This document shows, piece by piece, positions 10,519-21,621 of a DNA stretch of 64,000 nucleotides. The DNA comes from Punctularia strigosozonata HHB-11173 SS5 (taxonomy: Eukaryota > Basidiomycota > Agaricomycetes > Corticiales > Punctulariaceae): the NCBI RefSeq assembly GCF_000264995.1, contig NW_006767433.1:2255123-2319122 (forward strand). The letters are read 5' to 3'. Position 1 is the first letter of the stretch, and each line of letters begins with the position of its first letter. Below the pieces are notes generated by a model, which saw only the letters and a program-made list of their open reading frames with translations, had not been told where the DNA came from and searched no databases. A program made the position numbers and the translations under genes.

Positions 10519-12212
10519 ATGAACTCTTTCATCGTTGGTCTTTCCCTTGCTGGCGCAGTTGCCGCCCAGGCTGTAAACGGTGTCTCCATGGTCCCCGCCT
10601 ACCAAGCCAACTACTACGGCTCGTCGTCTGATGCGTCCTCGTCAACGACCGCGTACGATTCGACATACACGTCGTCTTCCGCCGACTCGTACGGCCAAGG
10701 CTACTCGTCGTCTTCCGCCGACTCGTACGGCCAAGGCTACTACTCGTCGTTCATGTCTGGCGGGTACAAGACGATGAACTGTGGTTATGGCTACTCCAAG
10801 AACAGCGACGGATACTGTGTCGCGGAGTCGTGGTGGCAGACCTCGGGATGCTACGAGACCATCATCATGTGTGTCCCCAAATTGAACCGCATTGATCATG
10901 AATTGATAGCCGTTCCCCGCAGCAACAACAACGGTGGTGGCTACTGCGACAACTACGGCGGCGGCTACGGCGGCGGCTACGGTGGCGGCCAGACCGTCAC
11001 CGTCACCCAGACCTCGACTGAGTACAACACCGTCACTCAGACAATGACGAGTGTAAGCAGGATTTGCGTCCGTCCTGGTGCCTTTTCACGATTTTTACCT
11101 CTCCTTTGCAGACCATGACTGTCCCTACCACCGTGACCATGTTCGAGACTTCCACGCAGGAGCACACGGAGACGGCCACGCAGACGCAGACCGAGATCAT
11201 GACCTCCACCAAGCTCGTGCCTACGACTCGCGTGTGGGTTTCGACGGAGACCATCGACAACACCAAGACTGTCGAGCACACCCTCACCGCTACCGAGACC
11301 AGCACGCAGTACAACGTCTACACCCAGACGAAGACCGACACGGAGTCGTTCACCGCTACCCAGACCGCGACCGACACGATGTTTGTAACCCAGACTGTGC
11401 TGTCGACCATCGTCCAGCCCACCACCTACATCAGCACGTACCTCAGCACGGTGGTACATGACAACGTGGGTGGTATTTTTCTGTGGAAAATGCGTTCCCA
11501 GCTGAGCTAGCTTTTTCCTCAGACCGTCACTGATGTTCAGACGATGACCGACACCGTCACGGACGAGATGACTTTGGTCTCCACCATGACCCAGACTGCG
11601 ACGATGACTGAGACCGACGTTGTGACCATGACGGACATCAGCACCATGATCGTCCCGACCACCTACGTGTCTACCTACGTTCAGACGTCCGTGATCGACA
11701 ACGTGAGTAGTGAAATTTGTCATGTTTGTCTTTTCCTGACTCCCGCATAGACGAAGACCGTCGAGAACACCGTCACCGCTACCATGACCGAGGAGAACAC
11801 CATGTTCTCCACCGTCACGTACCTGTCGACCGCCACCGCTACCGAGAGCTTCACCGAGACCGCCACCGCCACCGAGACCCAGACCGTCCAGGAGACCGCT
11901 CTCTCGGGCTGCCTCAAGTCCTGCATGTCCAACAGCGGATTGACCTACGGCAACAGCTACTCCCAGAACACGTACATGAACAGCGAGTCGTCGACGGCGG
12001 TCACCGACTCCACGTCTTCGGTCGCGTACTCCTCGGCCTACGCGACTTCGTCCGCCGCCTACTCCGCTGCCACGGGCTCGGCCTACGCGAGTGTTAGCGG
12101 TTCTGCGTATTCCTCCGTCGCGACCGACTCGTCGTCAGCTTCCTCGACCGCGTATGCCGTGTCGTCCTCTAGCACGGGCGGGATCTCGCTTTGCACGTCC
12201 GGCTCGTGCTGA
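10519..12212 (+). CDS. Secreted Thr/Ser-rich repeat protein (adhesin- or cell-wall-like)
   Basis: Five exons: 10519-10868, 10923-11052, 11112-11465, 11523-11702 and 11751-12212. The N-terminus MNSFIVGLSLAGAVAAQA is a clear signal peptide. It is followed by a Ser/Tyr/Gly-rich part with two copies of SSADSYGQGY, a small Cys-containing segment (NCGYGYSKNSDGYC), a GGGYGGGY stretch, then about 300 residues built of Thr-rich beta-like repeats (TxTxT, PTTYVSTY), a Cys pair (GCLKSCMSN) and a Ser/Ala/Tyr-rich C-terminus ending SGSC. Such sequence is typical of heavily O-glycosylated surface proteins. No GPI-anchor hydrophobic tail is visible. No named family is recognised; an adhesive or structural wall role is inference. 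Confidence 0.8.
10669..10740 (+). repeat. Tandem 36-bp direct repeat inside the secreted protein gene
   Basis: Two adjacent 36-bp units, 10669-10704 and 10705-10740, are identical except for the first base. Each encodes (S/T)SSSADSYGQGY. The near-identity points to a recent duplication or copy-number variable minisatellite. Confidence 0.9.
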
Positions 12213-13339
12213 ACGCTCACTGCTCGCATGTAGATAATAGTGTCTGTCGGCTGTGGGACAGTTTAACATTACTCGATGGACCTCTTCAAGTTTAGGCCAC
12301 GCAATTTTGTTTGTTTGATTGGGACTGCTGAAAATTCTCCGCGCTTGACGCCTTGCTTAATATGTTCTTGGGTCGTTGAAGTACTGTCCGCTTCTTTACA
12401 GCTACTGTATCTAACTCAGTAGGCGCGCGCATCCGACATTACATTACTTGGTCTGCGGCGCAATAGATGACAAAGGGGGCTTTGGCATCTTAATTTATTG
12501 GTTCGAATGAGGCACTCAGATAAATTCAAGAACTGGCAGATTGGTTACGATCCCCGTTCAGAAGTCCAGCTTTGCATTAATCTCTCCTGCGGTTGTTCCC
12601 GTTCTCAGAATCTCTCTCATCGATTCTCCTATTATGTCACTGCGTGAGACGGTACTGCCGACGGATGTCTCCTCGTTGAAGACAGTGCCCGAAAACTACC
12701 TTATATTTTACTCGTCCCTCAACACGGAAGGAGATTTGTGGTGTCCGGTGCGCTATCATACTATTCATCAACATAAGGAGCGGCATTGATCGCGTACACC
12801 CGAACATTCAGGATTGTCGCGCGGTGCAATCAATCGTCAAGGATGTATTCAGCCGGGAATCAGGACCATCGGGCTTGATCGTATATGTGGGGCAACGAGC
12901 AGAGTGTGTTGCATCAGGCTACTTCCAAATGTTGATCGGCTCTAACATATGCATATGATCATGCTCCAGGTGGAAGGACGCAAATCATCCACTGCGCGGC
13001 TCTCCTTGGCATGTGTCGGAGATACCGACTGTTATCAAGCTGCATAATGTTAGCAGAGTTTCCCCTTCTGTCCATGGGACGATGCTTGATAAACGGTGTA
13101 GGGCGAAGAACAAGAACGCTTCGTACGGCCCGACATCGAGCAACGTTTTGCATCTTCTATTGGCTCACAGGACAGTGACACCGCGTAGGCGAAATTCCAT
13201 GAAAATTGGAGATCGTAACGAAAGCGGACATGGACGGTATCTTGTGTGTACCGACTTACACATGCAGAAGTGCCGTATCGACATCTAGCTCTTCACTCGA
13301 AAGTTTGTGTTCCACATTGGAACGCAGACGACCGAGGAA
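12213..13339. other. Convergent intergenic region
   Basis: About 1.1 kb between the 3' ends of the secreted repeat protein and the molybdopterin gene. Open stretches (for example 12541-12789) have no recognisable domain and codon use unlike the neighbours. I see no gene, RNA or repeat. Confidence 0.5.
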
Positions 13340-15654
13340 TCAAACGCTACGAGTGAAGGCACCACTCTGCCCGCCTGATTTGCGCTGGACGAGGATATCG
13401 GTGATGACCATTTCCTTTCCAGCGACGGCTTTGAGCATATCCCACACCGTCAGTAACGCCACCGAAGCTAGCGAGCGTAGGAGTTAGCAACGTGCTCATA
13501 GCGGAGTGAAGTTAGCTATGTACCTGCAGTAAGGGCTTCCATCTCTACGCCGGTCTTGCCTTCACTGGAGACCGTGGCACTGCATAATATCGAGTACTCT
13601 GGACACTTCCCGCTCGCATCCTCCTTCTTTGCTTCCGGCGTGAGGGTGACCGAGACGTGGGACAAAGCAAGCGGATGACACAGGGGAATGAGATCCGCGG
13701 TGCGTTTGCTGCCCATGATACCCGCAAGCTGGGCAACAGTAAGCGTGTCTCCCTTCGCCTTCGCTTTCACGAGCGAAGCTGCTTCCGAACTAGCGAGAGG
13801 TTCATCGGAAACTGAACCGGTTATGAGGTTGAAGGCCACACGAGGCACGATGATTCGCCCGCAGGCAGTCGCAGATCGTTTCGTGGGATCTTTGGATGAT
13901 ACATTAACCATAGAAGGTCGCCCCTGTGCATCGATATGTGTCAATGCGGGTTCAGTCGCTGGTACACTGGAGTCCGGGGCATTGCGGAGGCGGGGAACAC
14001 TGAATGAGAACGGTCGGCTAAGAAACGTGCTGTCGGATGCCCCAGTTGAGGCCAGAAGAAGGGGAGCGGAGTGTATGATACCCCCGTAAGGCAACCGCGT
14101 GGGCGCATTAGGTCCGCGAGCGGTGAATGTTTTCGAAGAACGCTTTCTGGCTGATGGATCATGAGCACAACAGAAGGGAGAGACGGATTCAGCCACTTAC
14201 CATCGAATGGAAAGCGGAACAAATCTAACCTCCAATGAGAATCATGGGACGATTGGTCTTGACGTCGATTTCCTCCATATCAGCGTGCTTTTCCGCCTTG
14301 TTTTTCACCGCCAACCCGATCGCCTGCAAGATCTGGTCATCCGAAGCGCCAGACCGCATCATGTCTCGCAGCGATATCTCTTTGGCGTCGAACAGGCAAA
14401 CCTTGATCTGACCGTCGGCGGTGATTCGCAGCCGATTGCAGCTCGAGCAGAAGTGGTCGCTCATGCTGCTGATGAACCCAAAGCTTCCCTTGTACCCTGG
14501 GACGTGGAACGACCGGGCGGTGTCGTTCAATTCATCCACGGTTTTGCGAACGGTAGGATGACTGTCGACGATTTTCGAGAGTAAATCGGACGATGGTACC
14601 ATTTTGTCGACCTCCCAGGCATTGCCTATGAATAAGTTCAGGCGCTTGGCAAAAGGAGATGGTGAGTGCTAGTGCTTACCTGTAAAAGGCATGAATTCAA
14701 TAAAACGCACGGAGAGCTTCCTGTCCTTGGTGAGCTCCACGAAATCGAGCACTTCATGATCGTTGAGGCCCTTCATGATGACTACGTTCAGTTTCACGGC
14801 CTTCAGCCCAGGAGAGGCAAGGGCGGTATCGAGGGAGCGCAAAACATGGGCATGACCGGGTCTCCGTGTCATGATCTCGAACTTGAAAGGATCTAGGGTG
14901 TCCAAACTGTGCATGCATCGTATGAAAGTTCCCTGCGAACATGCCGGAAAGTGCGGTTACCTCAGATTAAGATGCGTCAATCCATTTGCAACCAAATCTT
15001 GAAGTTGGCGATGGAGCACTAAGCCGTTGCTTGTCAAACCAATGCTTCGGAGCCCGGATTCTCGGAGCGTATTGAGTCTGCCTGGGTGTGGATGAGTTGG
15101 GGGCAAGGCAGGCAATGAAAAGCCGACCTACCTACGATGTCAACCAGCCCCTTCCGGACAGTCGGTTCACCGCCGGTGAGCCTGATCTTGGTAACGCCAC
15201 TTTTGACGAAGAGCGTGGCCAAGCGAAGCACTTCGTCATCGTCGAGGATATGTGAACGCGGAGAAAGATCAACGCCCTCGTTGGGCATACAATAGAAGCA
15301 TCTGAGGTTGCAGCGCTCCGTAAGTGATATGCGCAGGTAGTTATGGCGGCGGCTGAAGTTGTCCACGAGAACCGGCGAGAACTGGCTGGTGGCATCGACC
15401 TCTGCGATCCTCCTCTGGTAGCATGCCGACGTAAGGAAAGATGCACACGAGCCGGATCTTGATGATAGCTCACCTTGGCTCGCTCTCGCGGTGACGGCGA
15501 AACGACCTGAGTGAGGGTACGACGAGCTGGTGACAACGTCCACGATGCCAAGCCGTAGCGGAGGAAATGATTCGGGGAGTGCATCCGCGAGCCGACTGGG
15601 AGGGAGGGGAGAGATCAGCCTCGACCGGCAGTGTCGCACTGCTGACTCGGGCAT
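13340..15654 (-). CDS. Fused MoaA-MoaC molybdenum cofactor enzyme (MOCS1/cnxABC type)
   Basis: One minus-strand gene carries both steps that turn GTP into cyclic pyranopterin monophosphate. The MoaA half is a radical-SAM enzyme: [13 protein letters not shown] with the CxxxCxxC cluster, [23 protein letters not shown], and the second Fe-S site CSSCNRLR plus a later KVCLF. It ends PMILIGG, then an intron and a basic linker lead in frame into Moa[42 protein letters not shown] (key Lys and His), [10 protein letters not shown], and a last exon [11 protein letters not shown] ending AFTRSV with stop at 13340-13342. The first ATG of the open frame is at 15654; the leader is Arg-rich, consistent with mitochondrial import. 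Confidence 0.9.
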
Positions 15655-17308
15655 GGGCCGGAGAAGTCGGACTACTCTGACGGTGCAGCGGTGCTCGAGC
15701 GCTCGAGCTCCCAGGACCAATGACAATATTCCGATGCCGAACGCGCTCCTCTAGGCGCGATCACGTGCGTGGCAGCGATCTCTCTGGATCAGACCCTCTG
15801 GAGTCTCAGACCGTACCAGCCATCCACTCGGTGGCCATCTCTCGTGTGGGAGCTAGGCGACTGCTGCGATGCCCACGGACTTTACTGGCTGTTCTCATTA
15901 TACCCAAACCCGGCGCCTGCTGATGCGCCTCTGTCGCTCCGAGCCCAAGCCCAAGCGCGCTAGACAGCCAACATCCGCAGAGTCGACTCTTACTCTGAAG
16001 TCAGGAACATAGCCTTGCTGTGGATGACAGCGCTCGGTTACCGACGGTCACACAATATCCGAGATCTGAAGCTTGAAGTCCTGCGTGCCCGGTCTTGCTA
16101 CACCCAGTCACGCAAGAGGCCCGGCCTCAATAGCTTCTCATGCGGCGCGGACCTGACGAGTATACAGGGGTTTGTCGAATATATTTGCCCCGTTGCATGA
16201 GAACGGACCCCTTCGACGATATCGCTTGTCTTACGGACTGGTATAAATCTTCGCAAGGCGCGTTTCAGTTTCAGCTCCTCAGCTTGCTCGATGAATGCTC
16301 CGCTGAGGGCCCATGTGATTGCAGGCGGTCTCCAGGCTGTCGTCTAGTGAATCACAAACTTGTCTACAGCCTTCCCGTTGGTCTTTCTGGACCCATTCCT
16401 CGGTGATGTCAAGACCGAGCGGTTCGTTTAACCCCGGATCTGCGTTGCCCTCTCCCGAAACAGGTGGTGTATCCTTACGAGAAACCGAGTGAGGTTTTCA
16501 CCATGTTCCCGTTTCTGAACCATGGCGCACTACCCTCCGGAAGCGAATCAGACGGTTGCTTGCGCTCAACTGATTGAGTGAGAAGTTCGACAGCCAGCCC
16601 GGCTCCGGCTGAGTACATACGGCTTTTGCAGCACCGGCTCATCCATGTCTCCTTGTCTCCATCGGCCATAACAACCGCAAGGAATGACGCTTCGTATGTC
16701 GCGTGCATTTGTCAGCGACGGTGCGGTCTCCACCAAGGCCTTTGAGGATACAATGCATCACTGGCTGTATGCTGCTCTATGGCTCTGTCCAGCCGATTTC
16801 GACCATCTGCTTGTATGGAAGAGCGCGCTTAACTTTCGGGGAGACTTTCATCCGATCATGTTGGCGATTTGGTGTCGGTCTTCGGGTCGGATATGTTGTC
16901 CGTTTTTGCAAATATCTGCGACGGGACTTGCAGCGTTTGCAGGTTGACTGCCCTCGGGTCTGCCTCTAATGCAAGAGACTGCGGCTCTCTTTTATCCGTC
17001 GCGGTGTCTACGGACTACGGAGGTACCATGGCCGAAGCCGTTCGTTTCTCCATTAATTCTGGCTGCCTAGTCCGTTTCAGCGAGGGGGAAAGTGCCCATT
17101 CTTACTGCCATCTCTGCAGCTTATCGCATATATGGAGGAGGAGCAGAGTCGGTCGCCATCCACCATTGAACCTCACATCCTGCTTGAGCCTCCTCTCGAA
17201 CCATCGAAATGTCTGCTGCTGGTCAGTCACTGTGTAGTTGCTGTCATTGCAGCCGTGCTGAAGTGTTGTTTGTTCGGCTTCCGGTATGAAGATCGTACAC
17301 ACTGCCGT
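15655..17308. other. Large intergenic region, no gene recognised
   Basis: About 1.65 kb with only short open stretches (for example plus 16140-16406 and 16684-16947) lacking domains or exon-like continuity. It may contain promoter DNA for the molybdopterin gene (minus) and the dsRBD gene (plus), or a decayed gene I cannot identify. Confidence 0.4.
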
Positions 17309-17579
17309 ATGAACCTCAACAACTGGGCCCAACAACGTACTGGCAGTACTCAGTGCTTGCAGTGGCAAGTTCAGAAAAAGGGCCCTGACCACAGTGTCAC
17401 ATACATCGCTACGGTCTACGGTAATGCCTCTGGTAATTGACACGAACTCTGTTCTGATGAATCGCATCGAAGTGCTTGGTAATCCCTATGGAACCGGACA
17501 GGGTCGCCGTGAAGGGGAGGCAAAGGAGTCAGCCGCAGCCGCCGCTCTGCAGAACATCGCCCGCTCTCCCCCGCTATGA
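17309..17579 (+). CDS. Very small protein made of a single double-stranded-RNA-binding domain
   Basis: From ATG 17309 the product starts MNLNNWAQQ and continues LQWQVQKKGPDHSVTYIATV, the first helix and strands of a dsRBM; a second exon gives YGTGQGRREGEAKESAAAAAL, the third strand and the Lys/Ala-rich helix that contacts the RNA groove. A probable 40-nt intron (GTAATTGAC...CATCGAAG) joins them, giving about 75 residues, which is the domain and nothing else. Stop at 17577-17579. Single-dsRBM proteins of this kind occur in mushroom-forming fungi with no assigned role. The splice site is uncertain and a longer N-terminus cannot be excluded. Confidence 0.6.
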
Positions 17580-17835
17580 TTCAAACGTTTGTCGTCGTCC
17601 CGGCAATGAGCCAGGATATATATCCGACATACAAGCATACAACCGTATCCGCCCCCCCTTCGTTCTCTTCTATGTGCTCTTTATTTAGTTTGCGAAGCTA
17701 GTTACATAGTAATTCGAGGTAGATCGTCGTCCGAAAGCTCTAGTCACTTAATTGACCGACTTTGAAATTCGGCCCGTGGACAATTGTCTGAGCTTATATC
17801 GATACGCAAGGCAAAGCAGTAGTTGCGACTAAACA

Positions 17836-19143
17836 TCAACGAAGTGGGCTGTATGGAAGTGGGACCAAGACATTCGCTTCCATGAACTTGGCCATCTGAC
17901 TCGTCTGCGGACAATGATTAGCGACTATGAGAGCGCCGGAGCGCCACGATACCAACCTTGGAAACGGTCTCAGCCCATTCACCGAGCTTCCATGCCTTCT
18001 CACGGGTTTCCTTCCGGTCTTGAAGAGATCTGCGCGATGCAACCAGGATGTCGGCTGAGAGAAGGGCAGGGGTGAAAAGCGGCGATCAGACGCACCGATA
18101 CTGCCACAGGTGATGGACGTGATTGAGTCGGCCCACTTGCGAAAACCAAGCCCCGACGGGCTCCACAAACTGGCGACGGGCGTCGATCCCCTTCCGCCTT
18201 AGAGCCAAGTTACCGGATCAGACCTTCATTGCGAGAAGGTTGGTATTTACCACGTATGCTCCCATTGCAGGAGAGTGCCGGGCTTGAGGGTGTACGTCCG
18301 CAACTCGAAGATACCTCCTGCTTCGCGCGGGGGCGAGGAGGGCAGGAAGGCAAACTCCTGGCACAGCTGCAGTTCTCTACTGGTCAGGTGCGGAAGCAAT
18401 TCTCGATAGGCTTTGGCGTGCTGCGGAGTAGAAAGTAAGCACGGCGTGCATGCTTGGTCGCGCGTACCGACCTTGGAGTTCGCTATCAATTTGGTGCTCT
18501 TGTCGTATCCTCCAAAGTTCTCGTATTCGAGGATGTGAACTGCCACGCGCGCGGATGGTGTAAGCGTCATTGCGGCGTCCCACCCATTGTCAGGGCGCAC
18601 CGAAAGTGTCCTGTCGGCCGACGACTGTCTCCCAGCTACCAGTCAGCTTCACGTGCAGCTCGGAGTCGTCCTTAATGGCGGCGTAATATTGCTCTCTGCG
18701 AACGTAGAACGGGTTATGGCGCGTTCACCCGCATGCACGATCACTGACGCTGCTTTCTTGTATTTCTCCGCAGCCTCAGGTTTGACGGTATGAACTAAGC
18801 GCTAGCCACGTCAAGTTCTGGGGTTGCGGCGCTTAAGGTGATAACTCACTCTCAAAGCCGTGGACATACTTGCCCCTTCCCACAATCCTGGAATGCTGTT
18901 GTATCTCCACCTCACCCTCCGCCTTTGCTTCTTCAGAACCATGGAGTATCGACTAGAAGATGAAAGTATGGCAGGTCGAGGTGAGCAAGGTCAAATTGCG
19001 TGGGCTCAACAGGTGGTCATAGTCCTGCGTTCACTCACTTGAACCGAGATGCTTCGAATAGGATTCAGTGCCATCCTGGACACAGCAGTCCTCGACGCGA
19101 AACTTGTGTTGATGACCCTTGTTGCACTTCGAGCAGATATCAT
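17836..19143 (-). CDS. NIPSNAP-family mitochondrial protein
   Basis: Minus-strand exons give a NIPSNAP protein with its two ferredoxin-like repeats. The start at 19143 opens a mitochondrial-type leader (MISARSATRVINTSFASRT). Further exons read KPEAAEKYKKAA, YYAAIKDDSELHVKLTGSWE, HILEYENFGGYDKSTKLI, then the second repeat GGIFELRTYTLKPGTLLQWE, GAWFSQVGRLNHVHHLWQY and the tail AKFMEANVLVPLPYSPLR with stop at 17836. NIPSNAPs are mitochondrial proteins tied in animals to mitophagy signalling; the fungal role is not settled. The gene is head to head with the glycosyltransferase-like gene, start codons about 180 bp apart. Confidence 0.85.
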
Positions 19144-19321
19144 CGTAGCAAAAGCAAACCAAGAGTAAGAGTCGAAGGATACGGTGCAGGAAAAGCGCGT
19201 GGTTTGCGACCTTGATGGTCTGCCAGTGGCGGAGGTTAAGCGGCGCGGCCTGTGACGTAAGCGGGGTAACACAGGGACGCGTTGCTGTCAGTGTATTATT
19301 GGGAAGGGCTGCCTCTTTCAT

Positions 19322-21234
19322 ATGATGCATCCCATGCGTCCATGGACTGCTCTTTCGACGCTAGTCACGGCAATATTGTCGGCATATATCCTCAGAGATA
19401 CTCTAAATGGCCCAAGCGGAGGGCCTCATGACTTCACTGAAATCTTGCAAGAACATGGAATACCGCTGAATCGAGTCGCGACTTTTGCTGCCGAATCTTC
19501 CTATTCATTGAGCGCAATGACTTGGCAACACGGAAATTCTACGTTCGGGAACACATTGCCGCAAGTTACGGCCGTCGTTTTGAACTGGTCGCGATTCCAA
19601 AACGTGTTGCTCATCGCGAGTTTGCTGTGCTCCCCTGCGCTCGACGGTACCATCGCTCGGGTTGTCATATGAAATAATTCGCCCCGCAAGATCCGCTAGA
19701 AAGTACGCGTTATGCTTTTTGTCGAGCTCGCGGTGAAGGCTGGAGCTTGTCAGGACTTTGCACGCACCGGATGTGCATCACCCAAGCTGCAATTGCACAA
19801 CTCTGACTCCAACTTGTATTTTCAAGCGCGTTTCATCGCATGCGCCGAAGCCACAACCGAGTACTGTTTCATCCAGGTAAGCCGGGAGCAGCGATCTCCA
19901 GCGCTTGTGCAGCCAATGCCGATCCATCGTTGCAGGACGACGATTATCTCGTTCGTCCAGAAGTGATCAACGCCATGTATCAACGTCTGTCCTCCAGCCC
20001 TCTTACCCACCCAGGCGGGATTCATATTCTGCCGCCCCACGAGTATCTGTCTTCAACCCTGCGCACTCTCGTGGCAGGGCACAACCCGGCCACCAATGCC
20101 TATAACATACACACGACGTTTGCGTGGCTGGGGCACGGAGCACTTGTCCGTCGGTCGATGACCGCCGAGTTTCTTCAGCTGCTGACGTTGTTGAACGCGT
20201 CGGACGAGGAGAGGAAAAGGGCCGACAACTACTACACGATCCTAGGGAACCGGATACCGGAGATTTGGCTCGACCAGAGCATTGAACTCGGGGGCGGACA
20301 GCCGTTCACCGTTGGCACTGATGGTCACGAACGGAACCTCAAGCACATTGTAGGTTTCTTCTCAGCCGTGCCAAAATGCATGTTGACAGACAGGTATGCG
20401 ATTAAGACGAAGGCAACTCGATATCTCGATGCGGTGGTCGGTTGTGGGACGCCCCCCTGCATATTTACGAACATCTCCATGGTCCCATACATGGATCTGA
20501 CTCCCTCGTCCCTACCTGCTACGCAAAACACGCTAGCTGCGTATGCTGGCATGCCATGGACGTTGGAAACCAACATCGGATTGTTGCCATTCGGCCCACA
20601 AGTGGCTCGTGCAGCAGAGGACATGCTCCTGCTAGAAACCCGTTCCCTCGATGCGCTTGGACCCGAAGCACGGGCACGATACGTGACCCATCCGCTCAGC
20701 CATATAGCGGATGGGAATGCAGACACGTGTTTTGAGAGCGTCCACGGTGCGGGCCGAATCGTCCGACCTAGTTATGTCCTCCCTTAGATTATTCCTTTTG
20801 GTTTTGACCACAGGCGCGCAGAAGGGCGAGTACGTGCTATTGGACGTGGGCGATAAGCTCTGGGACGGCCGGTTGGGGAACGAACGAGATGTGATGCAGA
20901 TGACGCTCCTGGTTGCGTATGATGCAGCGCCAATGCTCCAGTCGTGCGCTTTCGAGGCGTCAGCTGATGGTGTATTTTGGGTACGTTCGTGCGGAAGGAA
21001 TGGGATCGGCGACGCGTGCTGATGTGCTTGCAGTCGGGCTTACGGGAGTCGCTGTCCTGTGTCCGTGTCGAGACGGGCGGGCGTTCGCTATCGGAGTGCG
21101 CAGTCGATGTCGTGCTCGAGGCGGAGCCAGGCGGTCGGGTGCGCACCGGGGTGCGCTATCTTCGGGTGCAGGCGCGCGAGGATTGGGCAGCGAGGTGGAC
21201 GATCTGCGAGGTTTGGCTTCGCGAGGAGCGGTGA
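19322..21234 (+). CDS. Membrane-anchored glycosyltransferase-like protein with C-terminal beta-sandwich; disturbed 5' exon
   Basis: The N-terminus (MRPWTALSTLVTAILSAYIL) is a signal anchor, as in Golgi type II enzymes. VTAVVLNWSRFQNVLLI, a WNN-like element and FIQDDDYLVRPEVI (Asp-rich DxD site made by splicing 19876 to 19934) resemble the GT-A fold of exostosin/GT64-type enzymes. The long exon continues with YYTILGNRIPEIWLDQ, and two last exons (KGEYVLLDVGDKLW; AREDWAARWTICEVWL) look like a discoidin-like domain. I do not know the substrate. Oddity: the first exon has an in-frame TGA at 19670-19672, where the fold would place Trp (VVI-W-NN), and TAG at 19697-19699 before the expected donor. 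Removing 19661-19699 as a 39-nt GT-AG intron keeps the frame open but deletes the motif. Either a damaged allele or unusual splicing. Confidence 0.6.
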
Positions 21235-21621
21235 CCGGCCTGGGGTCTAGACCGGGACACCACCCGTTCCAACCGATGCGCACCTTGTCCACCCGAAGGC
21301 GAGCAAACGCGGCGAGAGCGATACGTCATAGCTCGCGGGCCATCGCTTTGATGAGTCGATCTCCGGGCCCCTGCGAGAGCGGCTGGAGTGGGTGGCAGGG
21401 GACGGGAGGTCGTGTCGTCGGCTGTCGTTGTAGATACACCTGCTGGTTGCCACTCCAAGGCCGGTGCTGCAGGCTCGGACGGGGCGTGCGGCGGACAGAG
21501 TGGAGAGCCAGGACCGTATAGAGTAGTGACGTCGTGGGAAACAGCATCCTGGTCTGCTCTTCCCCCGGTCGTAAAGAGGTTTAAGAAGTGACGCACGGGC
21601 GGGGCATCCCTCCAATACGCC
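21235..21621. other. Intergenic region upstream of the Zn2Cys6 regulator
   Basis: GC-rich stretch of about 390 bp; open frames on both strands here show no domain. It probably holds the promoter and 5' leader of the downstream gene. Confidence 0.5.

Noticed and set aside
11037-11723. Long open frame antisense to the Thr-rich protein gene
   Set aside because: His/Gly/Arg-rich low-complexity product created by the repetitive ACC/ACG codons of the sense gene; a shadow.
15655-17308. Hypothetical genes in the 1.65-kb gap
   Set aside because: Only short frames without domains, consistent splicing or composition like the neighbours.
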